Of a stretch of 64,000 nucleotides of DNA, positions 35,762-44,180 are shown in pieces. The notes beneath the pieces were generated by a model. It was not told the DNA's origin, did no database searches, and was given only the letters and a program-made list of their open reading frames with translations. This stretch comes from Gemmatimonas phototrophica (GTDB taxonomy: Bacteria > Gemmatimonadota > Gemmatimonadetes > Gemmatimonadales > Gemmatimonadaceae): assembly GCA_945869195.1 (NCBI GenBank), contig CAMBNV010000007.1:1-64000 (forward strand). The letters are read 5' to 3'. The position numbers and the translations under genes were made by a program. Position 1 is the stretch's first letter, and each line of letters starts with the position of its first letter.

Positions 35762-37693
35762 ATGCGCGACCTCGCCGCCGGCGTCGACGTCGGCGGTACG
35801 TTCACCGATTGCGCGGCGATCGCGGCGGACGGCGTCGTGCTCGCGCGAAAGGTGCTCAGCACGCCCCAGGATCAGAGCATTGGCGTGGTCGTCGCACTAG
35901 AGGCGCTCGGACGCGGCGCGGGTCGCGTGGAGCGACTCGTTCACGGCACGACGGTCGTGACCAACCTCCTGCTCGAGCGCACCGGCGCACGCGTCGTGCT
36001 CTGCGCCACCGCCGGCGCGACCGACCTGCTCGAACTGCGTCGGCAGGAGCGCGTCTCGCTCTACGATCTTTCGGCGCAACATCCTGCTCCGCTCGTCGCC
36101 TCGGGTGACGTCGTCGCCGTCGATGAGCGCCGCACGGTGTTCGGCGTCGAGCGCGTCCTCACCGACGCGCACATCGGCGAGGTGGTGCGCACGGCCCTCG
36201 CACTCCAACCGGACGTCGTCGTGATCGCCTTGCTGCATGCCTACGCCGACGATGCGCACGAACGCCGGCTCGTCGAGGCGTTCCATGTGACCGCTCCCGA
36301 CCTCACCGTCGTGGCCTCAACGGCGGTGTTGCCTGAGATCCGCGAGTACGAGCGGACGGCGACGGCTGTGGCCGAGGGCTATGCGCGTCCTGGTGTCGCG
36401 CGCTATCTCCACCGGCTCGCCGAGCGGCTTCACGCCGCCGGATTCCCTGCGCCGGCCGTCATGACATCGAGTGGCGGCATGCGCGTCGCCGCCGACGCGG
36501 CGCAGCATGCGGCGTCGCTCGCGCTCTCGGGTCCCGCGGGCGGAGTCGTTGGCGCGGCGGCGGTGCTACGCGCCGCGGGGATCAACGACGCGCTCACGAT
36601 CGACATCGGCGGGACGAGCGCCGACGCCGGACTCATCCTCGCGGGCGAGCCACTCGTCGAGTCGGGCGGCAGCGTGGCCGGCGTGCCAATCGCGCTGCCA
36701 CGCGTGCTCGTGGAGACGGTCTCAGCGGGCGGGGGCAGCATCGCCTGGATCGACGAGGGCGGCGCCCTGCGCGTCGGTCCACGCAGTGCCGGCGCTCGCC
36801 CAGGGCCGGTGGCGTTCGGCCGTGGCGGGACTGAGCCGACGGTCACTGACGCGCAGGTCGTGCTCGATCGCATCGGCTCTGGCGGATGGAGCGGCGGCGT
36901 GGCGCTTGACCGTGACGCAGCCCACGCGGCGGTCGCTCGAATCGCCGCCAGGCTGGGGGCGACGGTCGAACGCACCGCGGCCGCGATCGTGCGGGCCGCT
37001 GATGCCGAGATGGCACGCGCGCTCCGGCGGGTGAGCGTCGACCGTGGAGTCGACCCGCGCGACTGCGCGCTTGTGGGCTTCGGTGGGGGTGGTCCGCTGC
37101 ACGCCTGCGCCCTCGCCGACGCGCTCGCGATGCGCACGGTGCTCGTGCCGCCCTTCGCTGGCGTGCTGAGCGCGGTAGGACTCGCGATCGCGCCGGCGCG
37201 GCGCGAGGTCGCCGCGAGTTTGCTCGTGCGAGCGTCATCACTCGACGTGGCGGCATTTCGCGAGGCGTGCGACGCCCTCGTGCCGCGCATTGCCGGCCGC
37301 GACCGTCGCTGGCAGTTGCGCGTGCGCTACGAGGGCCAGGGTCACGAGCTCGAGGTTGCCGCCACGCCCGGGGACTCCGGCAGCACCATCTCCACGCGGT
37401 TCGAGGAGGCACATCGCACGCTCTACGGGTTCACGCTGCCGCGCGAAGTCGAGTGCGTCGCCTTGCGCCATCTGGCGAGCGATCCCGGCGCACGGGCGGA
37501 GTTCCGTCGGGATCCGGACGAGGTACCGTTCGACGCCCACGGACTGGTCGATCGCGGTGGCCCCGCATCGTCGGTCCCGGTGCCTGGCCCCTGCGCGATC
37601 ACCCTCCCCGATGCGACGCTCTGGGTGGCCGACGGATGGACGGCCACCGCGCTCGCGATCGGCGGCTGGCGTCTTGACCGGGAGCCCGTATGA
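35762..37693 (+). CDS. Hydantoinase A/5-oxoprolinase family protein, subunit A
   Basis: This 643-residue protein is the ATP-binding subunit of an amidohydrolase such as N-methylhydantoinase, 5-oxoprolinase or a related carboxylase. It has the N-terminal VDVGGTFTD box, HGTTVVTNLLLERTGARV, SSGGMRV, LALSGPAGGVVGAA, IDIGGTSAD and GFGGGGPLHACALA. ATG 35762 and GTG 35756 both follow GGAGG; GTG would overlap the previous stop by 4 bases as is common here. The next gene encodes the partner subunit. The substrate is not predictable. Confidence 0.9.
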   Translation: MRDLAAGVDVGGTFTDCAAIAADGVVLARKVLSTPQDQSIGVVVALEALGRGAGRVERLVHGTTVVTNLLLERTGARVVLCATAGATDLLELRRQERVSLYDLSAQHPAPLVASGDVVAVDERRTVFGVERVLTDAHIGEVVRTALALQPDVVVIALLHAYADDAHERRLVEAFHVTAPDLTVVASTAVLPEIREYERTATAVAEGYARPGVARYLHRLAERLHAAGFPAPAVMTSSGGMRVAADAAQHAASLALSGPAGGVVGAAAVLRAAGINDALTIDIGGTSADAGLILAGEPLVESGGSVAGVPIALPRVLVETVSAGGGSIAWIDEGGALRVGPRSAGARPGPVAFGRGGTEPTVTDAQVVLDRIGSGGWSGGVALDRDAAHAAVARIAARLGATVERTAAAIVRAADAEMARALRRVSVDRGVDPRDCALVGFGGGGPLHACALADALAMRTVLVPPFAGVLSAVGLAIAPARREVAASLLVRASSLDVAAFREACDALVPRIAGRDRRWQLRVRYEGQGHELEVAATPGDSGSTISTRFEEAHRTLYGFTLPREVECVALRHLASDPGARAEFRRDPDEVPFDAHGLVDRGGPASSVPVPGPCAITLPDATLWVADGWTATALAIGGWRLDREPV

Positions 37694-39237
37694 CCGCGCC
37701 GAGACTCGATCCGCTCGAACTCTCCGTCTGGTCATCGCTCGTCGCCATGATCGCCGAGGAGATGGGGTCGGTCCTCATACGCGGGGCGCTTTCGCCGAAC
37801 ATTCGCGAGCGCCGCGATGCGTCGTGTGCCCTGTTCGACGTCGACGGGAGGATGGTCGCGCAGGCGGCGCACATTCCCGTGCACCTCGGTGCGCTCCCTG
37901 AGGCGGTGAGAGCGGTGCGCGAATCACGGCCGCGCGCCGGCGATGTCTTCCTGCTCAACTCGCCCTGGCAGGGGGGGTCGCACCTCCCCGACCTGACTAT
38001 GATCGAGGCGATCGCTGATGAGGCCGGCGCGCTTGCTGGCTATGCGGTCGTGCGCGCGCACCACGCCGATGTGGGCGGCATGAGCCCCGGGTCGATGCCG
38101 CAGGGTGCGACCGAGCTGGTGCAGGAAGGGTTGATCCTTCCGCCCGTCCGTCTCGAGCGCGAGGGCGTTCCCGATCCGGAGCTCCTCGCCCTTATTCTGG
38201 CGAATGTGCGTACCCCGGCAGAGCGGCGCGGCGACCTCGCCGCACAGCGCGCGGCGTGTGCCGTCGGGTCACGCGGCTGGCGCGCGTTGCTTCGGGAACA
38301 TGGTGCGGCGCGCATCGCGACTGTCACCGCGGGTCTGCTCGACTACGCTGAGCGTCGGGCGGTCGCGCGCCTCACGGCGCTTGAGGGCGCCGAGGGCACG
38401 GCGGAGGACGCGCTCGAGGGTGACGGTGTCTCAGAGGACGACGTGCCGCTCCGGGTTGCCCTGGCGGTGCGCGCGGGTGCGCTCCATCTCGACTTCACTG
38501 GTACCTCCCCGATGGTGCGCGGCAATGTGAACTGCCCGATTCAGGTCACACGCGCCGCGGCGCTCTTCGTGCTGCGGGCGCTCTTGCCGGACGACGTGCC
38601 GACCAACGACGGGATCGCGCGTCCAATACACATCACGGTCCCCGAGGACTGCTGCGTCGCTGCGCGCGCGCCGGCCGCCGTCGCCGCCGGCAATGTCGAG
38701 ATGAGTCAGCGCATCACCGATCTGCTCTTCGCAGCACTTGCCTCCGCTGGCGTCGAAGTCCCCGCGCAGGGGCAGGGCACCATGAACAACATCACCTTCG
38801 GTGGTGCCGGGTGGACCTTTTATGAGACGCTCGGCGGCGGCCAGGGTGCGAGCGCGAAGGGGCCCGGCCCCGATGCCGTGCACGTCGGGATGAGCAATAC
38901 CCGGAATACGCCGATCGAGTCGCTTGAGCGGGCGTATCCTTTGGTGATCGAGCGCTACGCCATGCGGCGCGGATCTGGTGGAGCGGGGACGCACCGCGGC
39001 GGCGATGGTGTTGTTCGCGCGTATCGTGTCCTCGCGCACTGCACCGTGACGCTCCTCACCGAGCGCCGCCGCCGCGCGCCGCGCGGGGCGGCGGGCGGCG
39101 GCGACGGGGCCTGTGGAGAGAACCTGCTCAATAACGTGGTGCTACCGGCCAAGTGCCGGCGCGAGCTCCGGCCCGGCGATGTGATCGAACTCCGCACGCC
39201 TGGCGGCGGCGGCTGGGGTTCGCCCGCGCACCAGTAG
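37690..39237 (+). CDS. Hydantoinase B/5-oxoprolinase family protein, subunit B
   Basis: The 515-residue protein is the partner of the 35762 gene, with an ATGA overlap that implies coupled translation and a complex. Family marks are EEMGSVLIRGALSPNIRERRD, DGRMVAQAAHIPVHLGALP, LLNSPWQGGSHLPD, HHADVGGMSPGSMP, TMNNITFGG and RRGSGGAGTHRGGDGVVR. It carries the hydrolytic site in this enzyme class. There is no transporter or regulator next to the pair that would hint at the compound degraded. Confidence 0.9.
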   Translation: MTAPRLDPLELSVWSSLVAMIAEEMGSVLIRGALSPNIRERRDASCALFDVDGRMVAQAAHIPVHLGALPEAVRAVRESRPRAGDVFLLNSPWQGGSHLPDLTMIEAIADEAGALAGYAVVRAHHADVGGMSPGSMPQGATELVQEGLILPPVRLEREGVPDPELLALILANVRTPAERRGDLAAQRAACAVGSRGWRALLREHGAARIATVTAGLLDYAERRAVARLTALEGAEGTAEDALEGDGVSEDDVPLRVALAVRAGALHLDFTGTSPMVRGNVNCPIQVTRAAALFVLRALLPDDVPTNDGIARPIHITVPEDCCVAARAPAAVAAGNVEMSQRITDLLFAALASAGVEVPAQGQGTMNNITFGGAGWTFYETLGGGQGASAKGPGPDAVHVGMSNTRNTPIESLERAYPLVIERYAMRRGSGGAGTHRGGDGVVRAYRVLAHCTVTLLTERRRRAPRGAAGGGDGACGENLLNNVVLPAKCRRELRPGDVIELRTPGGGGWGSPAHQ

Positions 39238-39275
39238 CCCCGCCGCAGATCGTTCGACGCACGACCCGCCGAGGT

Positions 39276-41243
39276 TTATCTCCGCCCGGTTTCTTCCGAG
39301 GGTGTGGTCGTCGTGAACACCTGCGCCTTGACGAAGGTGCTGAGCAGGTCGGGATCGATGTGTCCGTCTTTCGCTTCCATGGTGAGGATATCGAGCGCGC
39401 GCTCGGCCGTCACGGCGCGCTTGTATGGCCGGTCGGCTGCGGTGAGCGCATCATAGATGTCCGCAATCGTCATGATGCGCGTCTGGACCGGGATATCCTG
39501 CTCGCCGACGCCGCGCGGATACCCGGAGCCGTCGAGTCGTTCGTGGTGTCCGAATGCGATCGTCGGAATGCCACTCAGTTCACGCGTCCACGGAATCTTC
39601 TCAAGAAAACGGTACGTGTGCGTGACGTGCGACTCGATCTCACGCCGCTCACGCGCGTCGAGGTTCCCTTTGTTGATCATGAGGAACTGGAGTTCGTTCT
39701 CCGCGAGGAGCGGCCGCTCGACGCCGTCAAAGTCCGTGAACCGCTGCTGGGCGATCTCCTCGAGCTGGCCAAAACTCCCCTCGGGAAGGATCGTCGGCTC
39801 ATTGGCACGAACGACCACATCCAGCCATCGCGACAGCGCATTGCGACGCTCGCGGCGTGTCCGGTCCAGTCGCTGGATCACCTTCGGATAGTCCGCCTGG
39901 CCATGCTGGAGGAGGTGCTCGGCGCGTTCGTGTTCGAACTCGAGGTCCGCCGATTGGAGCAACGCGTGAAAGCGGTGCTGCACGATCGCCAGGTCTGGAC
40001 CGTAGAGCTTCTTCTGTTTCACGAGGACCTGTTCGCGTACACCGACCTTCCCGAAGTCGTGCAGCAGGCCGGCGTAGCGGATCTCGCGGATCTGCTCGCG
40101 CGTGAAAGTCAGCCCCTTGTACCGCCCCTCTCCGGCGTGGGCGACGGCCTCCGCGAGATTCGTAGAGAACATCGCGACGCGGAGGGAGTGACCCGACGTG
40201 GCCGGGTCGCGCGCCTCGATGGCGGTAACCGACGCCGTGACGAACCCCTCGAAGAGTCGCTCGATGTCCTCGTAAAGTCGGCTATTCTCGATCGCCACCG
40301 CCGCATGCGCCGCGAGCGCCGACACGAGGTCGGCCGAGCGCTGGTCGAACGGTAGCACCTGCTGCTCGACGACGTCGTTCGAGGTCAGCGGCGCGTCGCC
40401 AACCCGCTTGCGGTTGATGAGTTGCAGGACCCCGATGAGCTCGTCGCGGTGCGACCGCATAGGGAGCACGAGCATCGACTTGGTGCGGTAGCCAAATGTG
40501 TCGTCGAACGAGCGGTTTTGGCGGTAGGAAACCTGGTCGGGCAGGAGGTAGACGTCGCCGATCATCAAGGGAGTCCCGGTGGCCGCCACGTAGCCTGCGA
40601 TGCTGGCGTGGTCGATGGGAATCGAGAACTCAGTAAATGGTATCGCGGGGAGCGTGATGTTCTGCGAGAGTTTGAACCGCAGTGTGCTCTGGGTTCCCTG
40701 ATCGTCCTGCTCGACGAGGTAGAGTGAGCCCGCGTCGGAGGACGAGAGTTGCAACGCCTGGCGCAGGATCAACTCGAGCAGCGTGTCGAGATTGCGTTCG
40801 GTGGAGAGCGCGACGCCGACGCGCGAGAGTTCCCGCAGGTCTGAGGCACTCGACTGTGCCAGCTGCGCTGCGCGGGAGGCTTCTATGCGCGCGCGGGCGT
40901 GCCGCAGGGCGCCCTGCAGGGCGGCGGTGCCGGCACCTGGACTCGCGTCCGTCGGCAGCCAGCTCGTCAGGGCGAGCGCGTGCATCAGGGCGGAAGGTTC
41001 TGGCTCGCCGGGCTCGCCCAGTCCGATGAGGGCAGCGAAGGGGGCGAGTGTACCGAGTAAATCCGGCCCGCCAGATCGTTCGACGAGCGCCCGGTCCACG
41101 AGGATCACGGTTGGGCGCTCAGGGTCGAGCATCTCCGACGTTGGCAGCAGCTCGACGCGGTGCACGTCGAACGCGTCGCCCGCTCGCAGCTGAGCAAGGG
41201 AGGCGATCGCGCGACCGACGGGAGCGAGGACGAGTGGCTTCAC
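39276..41243 (-). CDS. GAF and HD-GYP cyclic di-GMP phosphodiesterase-like protein
   Basis: The 655-residue cytoplasmic protein has an N-terminal region of about 130 residues of unknown fold, a GAF domain (about 140-325) and an HD-GYP domain (about 345-625). The catalytic residues are intact: His395-Asp396 in LLHDFGKVGV and HHERLDGSGYP at 566-576, so it should hydrolyse cyclic di-GMP. About 100 extra residues (roughly 424-527) sit between these motifs where ordinary HD-GYP domains have about 20. GTG 41243 (VKPLVLAPVG) is chosen because the upstream 77 codons look non-coding; no Shine-Dalgarno sequence is clear. Confidence 0.88.
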   Translation of the reverse strand: MKPLVLAPVGRAIASLAQLRAGDAFDVHRVELLPTSEMLDPERPTVILVDRALVERSGGPDLLGTLAPFAALIGLGEPGEPEPSALMHALALTSWLPTDASPGAGTAALQGALRHARARIEASRAAQLAQSSASDLRELSRVGVALSTERNLDTLLELILRQALQLSSSDAGSLYLVEQDDQGTQSTLRFKLSQNITLPAIPFTEFSIPIDHASIAGYVAATGTPLMIGDVYLLPDQVSYRQNRSFDDTFGYRTKSMLVLPMRSHRDELIGVLQLINRKRVGDAPLTSNDVVEQQVLPFDQRSADLVSALAAHAAVAIENSRLYEDIERLFEGFVTASVTAIEARDPATSGHSLRVAMFSTNLAEAVAHAGEGRYKGLTFTREQIREIRYAGLLHDFGKVGVREQVLVKQKKLYGPDLAIVQHRFHALLQSADLEFEHERAEHLLQHGQADYPKVIQRLDRTRRERRNALSRWLDVVVRANEPTILPEGSFGQLEEIAQQRFTDFDGVERPLLAENELQFLMINKGNLDARERREIESHVTHTYRFLEKIPWTRELSGIPTIAFGHHERLDGSGYPRGVGEQDIPVQTRIMTIADIYDALTAADRPYKRAVTAERALDILTMEAKDGHIDPDLLSTFVKAQVFTTTTPSEETGRR

Positions 41244-41346
41244 GGAATGGGTTGAAAGCGGACGGGAGAACCGCCGAAGTCCACGACTGGTGGACGCTGG
41301 CGATTCAAAGGTTACGGCCGGCGGGAGCTGCTCCGCTAGACGAGCC

Positions 41347-42057
41347 TTATCGGCTGCTTTCGAGCTTCGCCTTGGCCGCCTTCGCGTCGGCAAAGTTTGG
41401 GAATGCGCTGATTGCCTGACTGAGGAGTTCGATCGCCTGTGCACGATTACCAGAATCCTGAGCGCTGATCGCACGCGAGTAGAGCATCACAGCCTGAAAG
41501 GGCACCTTGCGCTGTTGCTCGGTGCGGGCTTCGCTGGACTGGCGTGCCACGGCGGCAATCGCGGGGAGCTTGAGGCCGGCGTTTGCTGCCGCACCGGCGC
41601 GCGTGACGAGATCGAGAAACTCTTCGGTCTTACCGTTCTGCGTCGAGGTCCACTCGATCCGGCCGGTCTCCGTGTCGATCGACTTGAGCGTCAGCACCAT
41701 CTTGCCTGAGCGGTCGGTGATGAACGAGCCCGTCACGAGGTGCTTGGCGCCGAGCAACTTGCCGAGCTGCGCCGCGGTCGCCGCCTCCACGCGGCCATCA
41801 CGGCCGAGATTCTGCTCGTCGAGGAGCTTCTGGATGTTCTCGCGCTCGACCAGGCGGATACCAGGGTTTTGGGCGAGCTCATTGATGAGCAGGTCCGCGA
41901 TGCCCTTCGACAGCGGGGCGAGTTCGATGTTGCTCGCGCCGATCGCACTGTTCACAAACGGCAGCACAGCGATCGTCGGTCGCGTGTCCTCCTGTGCCAG
42001 CACGGGGAGAGCCACGAGCGCCAGTAGGGCGGTGACGCGAGCGATGGGATTGAACAT
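41347..42057 (-). CDS. CsgG/LpoB-like exported protein with TPR-like tail
   Basis: This protein of about 236 residues has a signal peptide (TALLALVALPVLAQ) and a CsgG-like domain: RPTIAVLPFVN, PLSKGIADLLINELAQNPGIRLVEREN, IQKLLDEQNLG and GKLLGAKHLVTGSF. The C-terminal 50 residues look like one TPR hairpin (AVMLYSRAISAQDSGNRAQAIELLSQAISAFPN). Such proteins act in the periplasm or outer membrane, for example as penicillin-binding protein activators or secretion subunits. AAGGAAG before ATG 42057 is a good Shine-Dalgarno sequence. The upstream gene ends only 18 bases away, so it may share the hydrolase transcript. Confidence 0.8.
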   Translation of the reverse strand: MFNPIARVTALLALVALPVLAQEDTRPTIAVLPFVNSAIGASNIELAPLSKGIADLLINELAQNPGIRLVERENIQKLLDEQNLGRDGRVEAATAAQLGKLLGAKHLVTGSFITDRSGKMVLTLKSIDTETGRIEWTSTQNGKTEEFLDLVTRAGAAANAGLKLPAIAAVARQSSEARTEQQRKVPFQAVMLYSRAISAQDSGNRAQAIELLSQAISAFPNFADAKAAKAKLESSR

Positions 42058-42075
42058 CAATCTTCCTTGAGAGGG

Positions 42076-42951
42076 TCAGAGAGTCAGCGATAGTCCTTCT
42101 GCGGCGGCGACCACCTGAAGCGTCGCTCCGCGTGCCTTCACGAGCGCCAAGCATGCTGCGAGTTGGAGGTCCAGCTGATCATCGGTGCGGCGCGGTTCGT
42201 GGTGAAAGAGCACCAGCGTTCCGACCTCCGCTTCCAGCGCCAGCTCGACGGCGTCGTGAAACGTCGAGTGCCCCCATCCACGATGCTGTTCGTATTCGTC
42301 CGTCGTATACGTCGCATCATGGATCAGGACCTGCGCTCCACGAAGGAACTCCACCATCTGTGCTCTCCAGCCTGGGGGCGATGCATAACGCGAGTGTTCC
42401 GTCAACTCATTGTCCGACACGTAAACCAGACCGCCGCTCGGTTTCCCGGGTTCGGTGAACCGATATCCCAGTGCTCCGCCAGGATGTTGCACAGCGAATG
42501 CCGTCACGTCATAGCCCGTCCCCTCGGTCCTGGCTCCCTCGACCAGATCGCGGAAGTCGATCGTCGCGTCGAGCTCTTCGAACGTCACCGGGAATACGAC
42601 CGGCGACATCTGATCTCGCAGCACCTGATCGACGCCCCGCTCGAGCGACTGCGATCCCCAGATCTGGAAGTGATTCCCGCGTCCAAAGATGGGTGCGAAG
42701 AATGGAATGCCTTGGATATGGTCCCAATGGGCGTGCGTCAGGAAAATGTCTCCCCTGATCGGCGCCCCATTGGCTCGCGCTAACAGATCCCGCCCAAGGT
42801 CACGGATTCCCGTCCCTGCGTCGAGGATGATCAGCCATCCGTCGTCGGTCCGTACCTCCGTGCACGGTGTATTCCCTCCATAGCGGACCGTCTCAGGCCC
42901 CGGCGTCGGAATCGATCCTCGCGTCCCCCAAAAGCGGACACGTAAACTCAT
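42076..42951 (-). CDS. Metallo-beta-lactamase-fold hydrolase
   Basis: The 291-residue enzyme shows the metal site HAHWDH in IFLTHAHWDHIQGIPF, the N-terminal FWGTRGSIPTPG, LDAGTGIRDLG, IHDATYT and the late LVLFHHEP. This subgroup resembles phosphodiesterase-type members, but sequence does not settle the substrate. GGGAG lies 5 bases before the ATG. A CRP-type palindrome lies 74-89 bases upstream of the start, between this gene and the Crp/Fnr gene, so control by that regulator is plausible. Confidence 0.88.
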   Translation of the reverse strand: MSLRVRFWGTRGSIPTPGPETVRYGGNTPCTEVRTDDGWLIILDAGTGIRDLGRDLLARANGAPIRGDIFLTHAHWDHIQGIPFFAPIFGRGNHFQIWGSQSLERGVDQVLRDQMSPVVFPVTFEELDATIDFRDLVEGARTEGTGYDVTAFAVQHPGGALGYRFTEPGKPSGGLVYVSDNELTEHSRYASPPGWRAQMVEFLRGAQVLIHDATYTTDEYEQHRGWGHSTFHDAVELALEAEVGTLVLFHHEPRRTDDQLDLQLAACLALVKARGATLQVVAAAEGLSLTL

Positions 42952-43024
42952 GCACGCTCCCGGTTCACACCGAAGGATCGCACGCCGTCGACCGGATCAC
43001 CAAGGAGAGGGGTCACGGGAAATA

Positions 43025-43040
43025 CGTGATTCTGGTCACG
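43025..43040. promoter_or_regulatory. CRP-type operator palindrome
   Basis: CGTGA-N6-TCACG is a perfect palindrome that differs from the CRP consensus TGTGA-N6-TCACA only in the outermost bases. A second perfect palindrome, CGTCATGACG, follows at 43044-43053. Both lie in the 111 bases between the Crp/Fnr gene and the hydrolase gene. Confidence 0.6.
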
Positions 43041-43062
43041 ATGCGTCATGACGGTGTAGGGA

Positions 43063-43743
43063 TTAAATACGTTTCTGCGCGCGTTTGTCGAGCGCCGCGC
43101 GGTCGGTGATGCGAATGCGACGGTGGTCGGTCGCAATCCACCCGGCATCGACGAACTCCCCGATCGCGCGGGAGACTGTCTCACGGCTTGCCCCGATCAC
43201 ATTGGCAATCGTCTGGTGGGTGAGGGGCTTCTCGATTGACTCGCTCCCGCCCTCGGTCGCTGTGTCGAGAATCAGGCGGGCGATGCGTCCAGGAACATCG
43301 AGCAGGACCAGCGATCCGATCTTGTCGTCGGCGCGGCGCAGTCGCCCGGAGAGCTCGACCAGCAACGCCCACGCGACCGCTGGATTCTGCTCGACGCGCC
43401 GCCGAAAGTCCTCTCGCCGCAACACCAGGAGGGTCGAGTCCTCCATCGCAACGACGTGCGCCGAGCGCGGTTGATCGTCAATGAGGGAGAGTTCGCCGAA
43501 ATGGTCGCCGACACTGAGGATCTCGAGGATCACTTCGCGGCCATCCTCGGAGACGAGTACGACCTTCACTCGGCCCACTCGCACCACGAAGAGGGAGTCC
43601 CCCGGATCATCCTCGAAGAGGATCACGCTTCCCTTGGGGTAGCTTCGCTCGCGGACGAGCTGCGAGAAAGCCACCACCTCCGTCTGCTGGAGGGACCGGA
43701 AGAGCGGGACAGTCCCGAGGAAGTGGATGGTGGCGGGCGGCAT
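43063..43743 (-). CDS. Crp/Fnr family transcriptional regulator
   Basis: The 226-residue regulator has a cyclic-nucleotide-binding domain and a winged helix. The phosphate cassette (FGELSLIDDQPRSAHV) keeps the Glu, Arg and Ser that bind cAMP in CRP. The recognition helix reads SRETVSR (186-192), the same key Arg-Glu-Arg set as E. coli CRP, so it should read GTGA half-sites. No Cys cluster of the Fnr type is present. A GTGA-core palindrome lies 23 bases beyond its stop codon, before the hydrolase gene. There is no Shine-Dalgarno sequence before the ATG. Confidence 0.92.
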   Translation of the reverse strand: MPPATIHFLGTVPLFRSLQQTEVVAFSQLVRERSYPKGSVILFEDDPGDSLFVVRVGRVKVVLVSEDGREVILEILSVGDHFGELSLIDDQPRSAHVVAMEDSTLLVLRREDFRRRVEQNPAVAWALLVELSGRLRRADDKIGSLVLLDVPGRIARLILDTATEGGSESIEKPLTHQTIANVIGASRETVSRAIGEFVDAGWIATDHRRIRITDRAALDKRAQKRI

Positions 43744-43904
43744 TTATTGGGGCGGCGCGGCGGGAGAGGACTCTCGTCGCGAAGGTTACGGCGCGGGGGA
43801 GGGGCTGTCAAACGCCCAAATTCCCGTGCGGGAGTGGGTTCACCGTCGTCGGAGCCGTGAACTGAAGGGATACCCCTACCGCTGACGGCCACGGCCTTCC
43901 TTGC

Positions 43905-43934
43905 TTGCGTGGAAGTCCATACTTCGATTATTCT
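43905..43934 (+). promoter_or_regulatory. Putative promoter of the rpmE-prfA transcript
   Basis: TTGCGT (43905-43910), an 18-base spacer and TATTCT (43929-43934) fit a sigma-70 promoter. The leader of about 30 bases contains AGAGG 8 bases before the rpmE ATG, so this gene uses normal ribosome binding. Confidence 0.5.
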
Positions 43935-43970
43935 TCTAGGCTGTTAAAGCCCCAACCAGAGGCACCAAAA

Positions 43971-44180
43971 ATGAAGTCCGAAATCCATCCGACGTATGCG
44001 ACCGCGAACGTGGCCTGCGCCTGCGGAAACAAGTTCCAAACGCGCAGTACCCACTCGGAGATCCATACGGACATCTGCGCCGCTTGCCATCCGTTCTTCA
44101 CCGGCAAGCAGAAGCTCATCGACACCGCCGGTCGTGTTGAGCGCTTCCGCCAGAAGTACAACAAGGCGGCTGCCGTCTGA
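43971..44180 (+). CDS. rpmE: Ribosomal protein bL31, zinc-binding form
   Basis: The 69-residue protein begins [18 protein letters not shown] and has the four zinc cysteines as C-A-C-G and C-A-A-C, so it is the C+ form of bL31. The AGAGG sequence decides the start at 43971; the longer open frame from 43905 includes the promoter. It heads a transcript with prfA, prmC, ylbF, tmk and ctpA. Confidence 0.95.
   Translation: MKSEIHPTYATANVACACGNKFQTRSTHSEIHTDICAACHPFFTGKQKLIDTAGRVERFRQKYNKAAAV

Noticed and set aside
39153-40355. Long plus-strand frame of 400 codons opposite the HD-GYP gene
   Set aside because: It lies antisense to a gene with clear GAF and HD-GYP motifs and is Arg/Asp-rich in the way high-GC shadow frames are. 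It has no recognisable domain.
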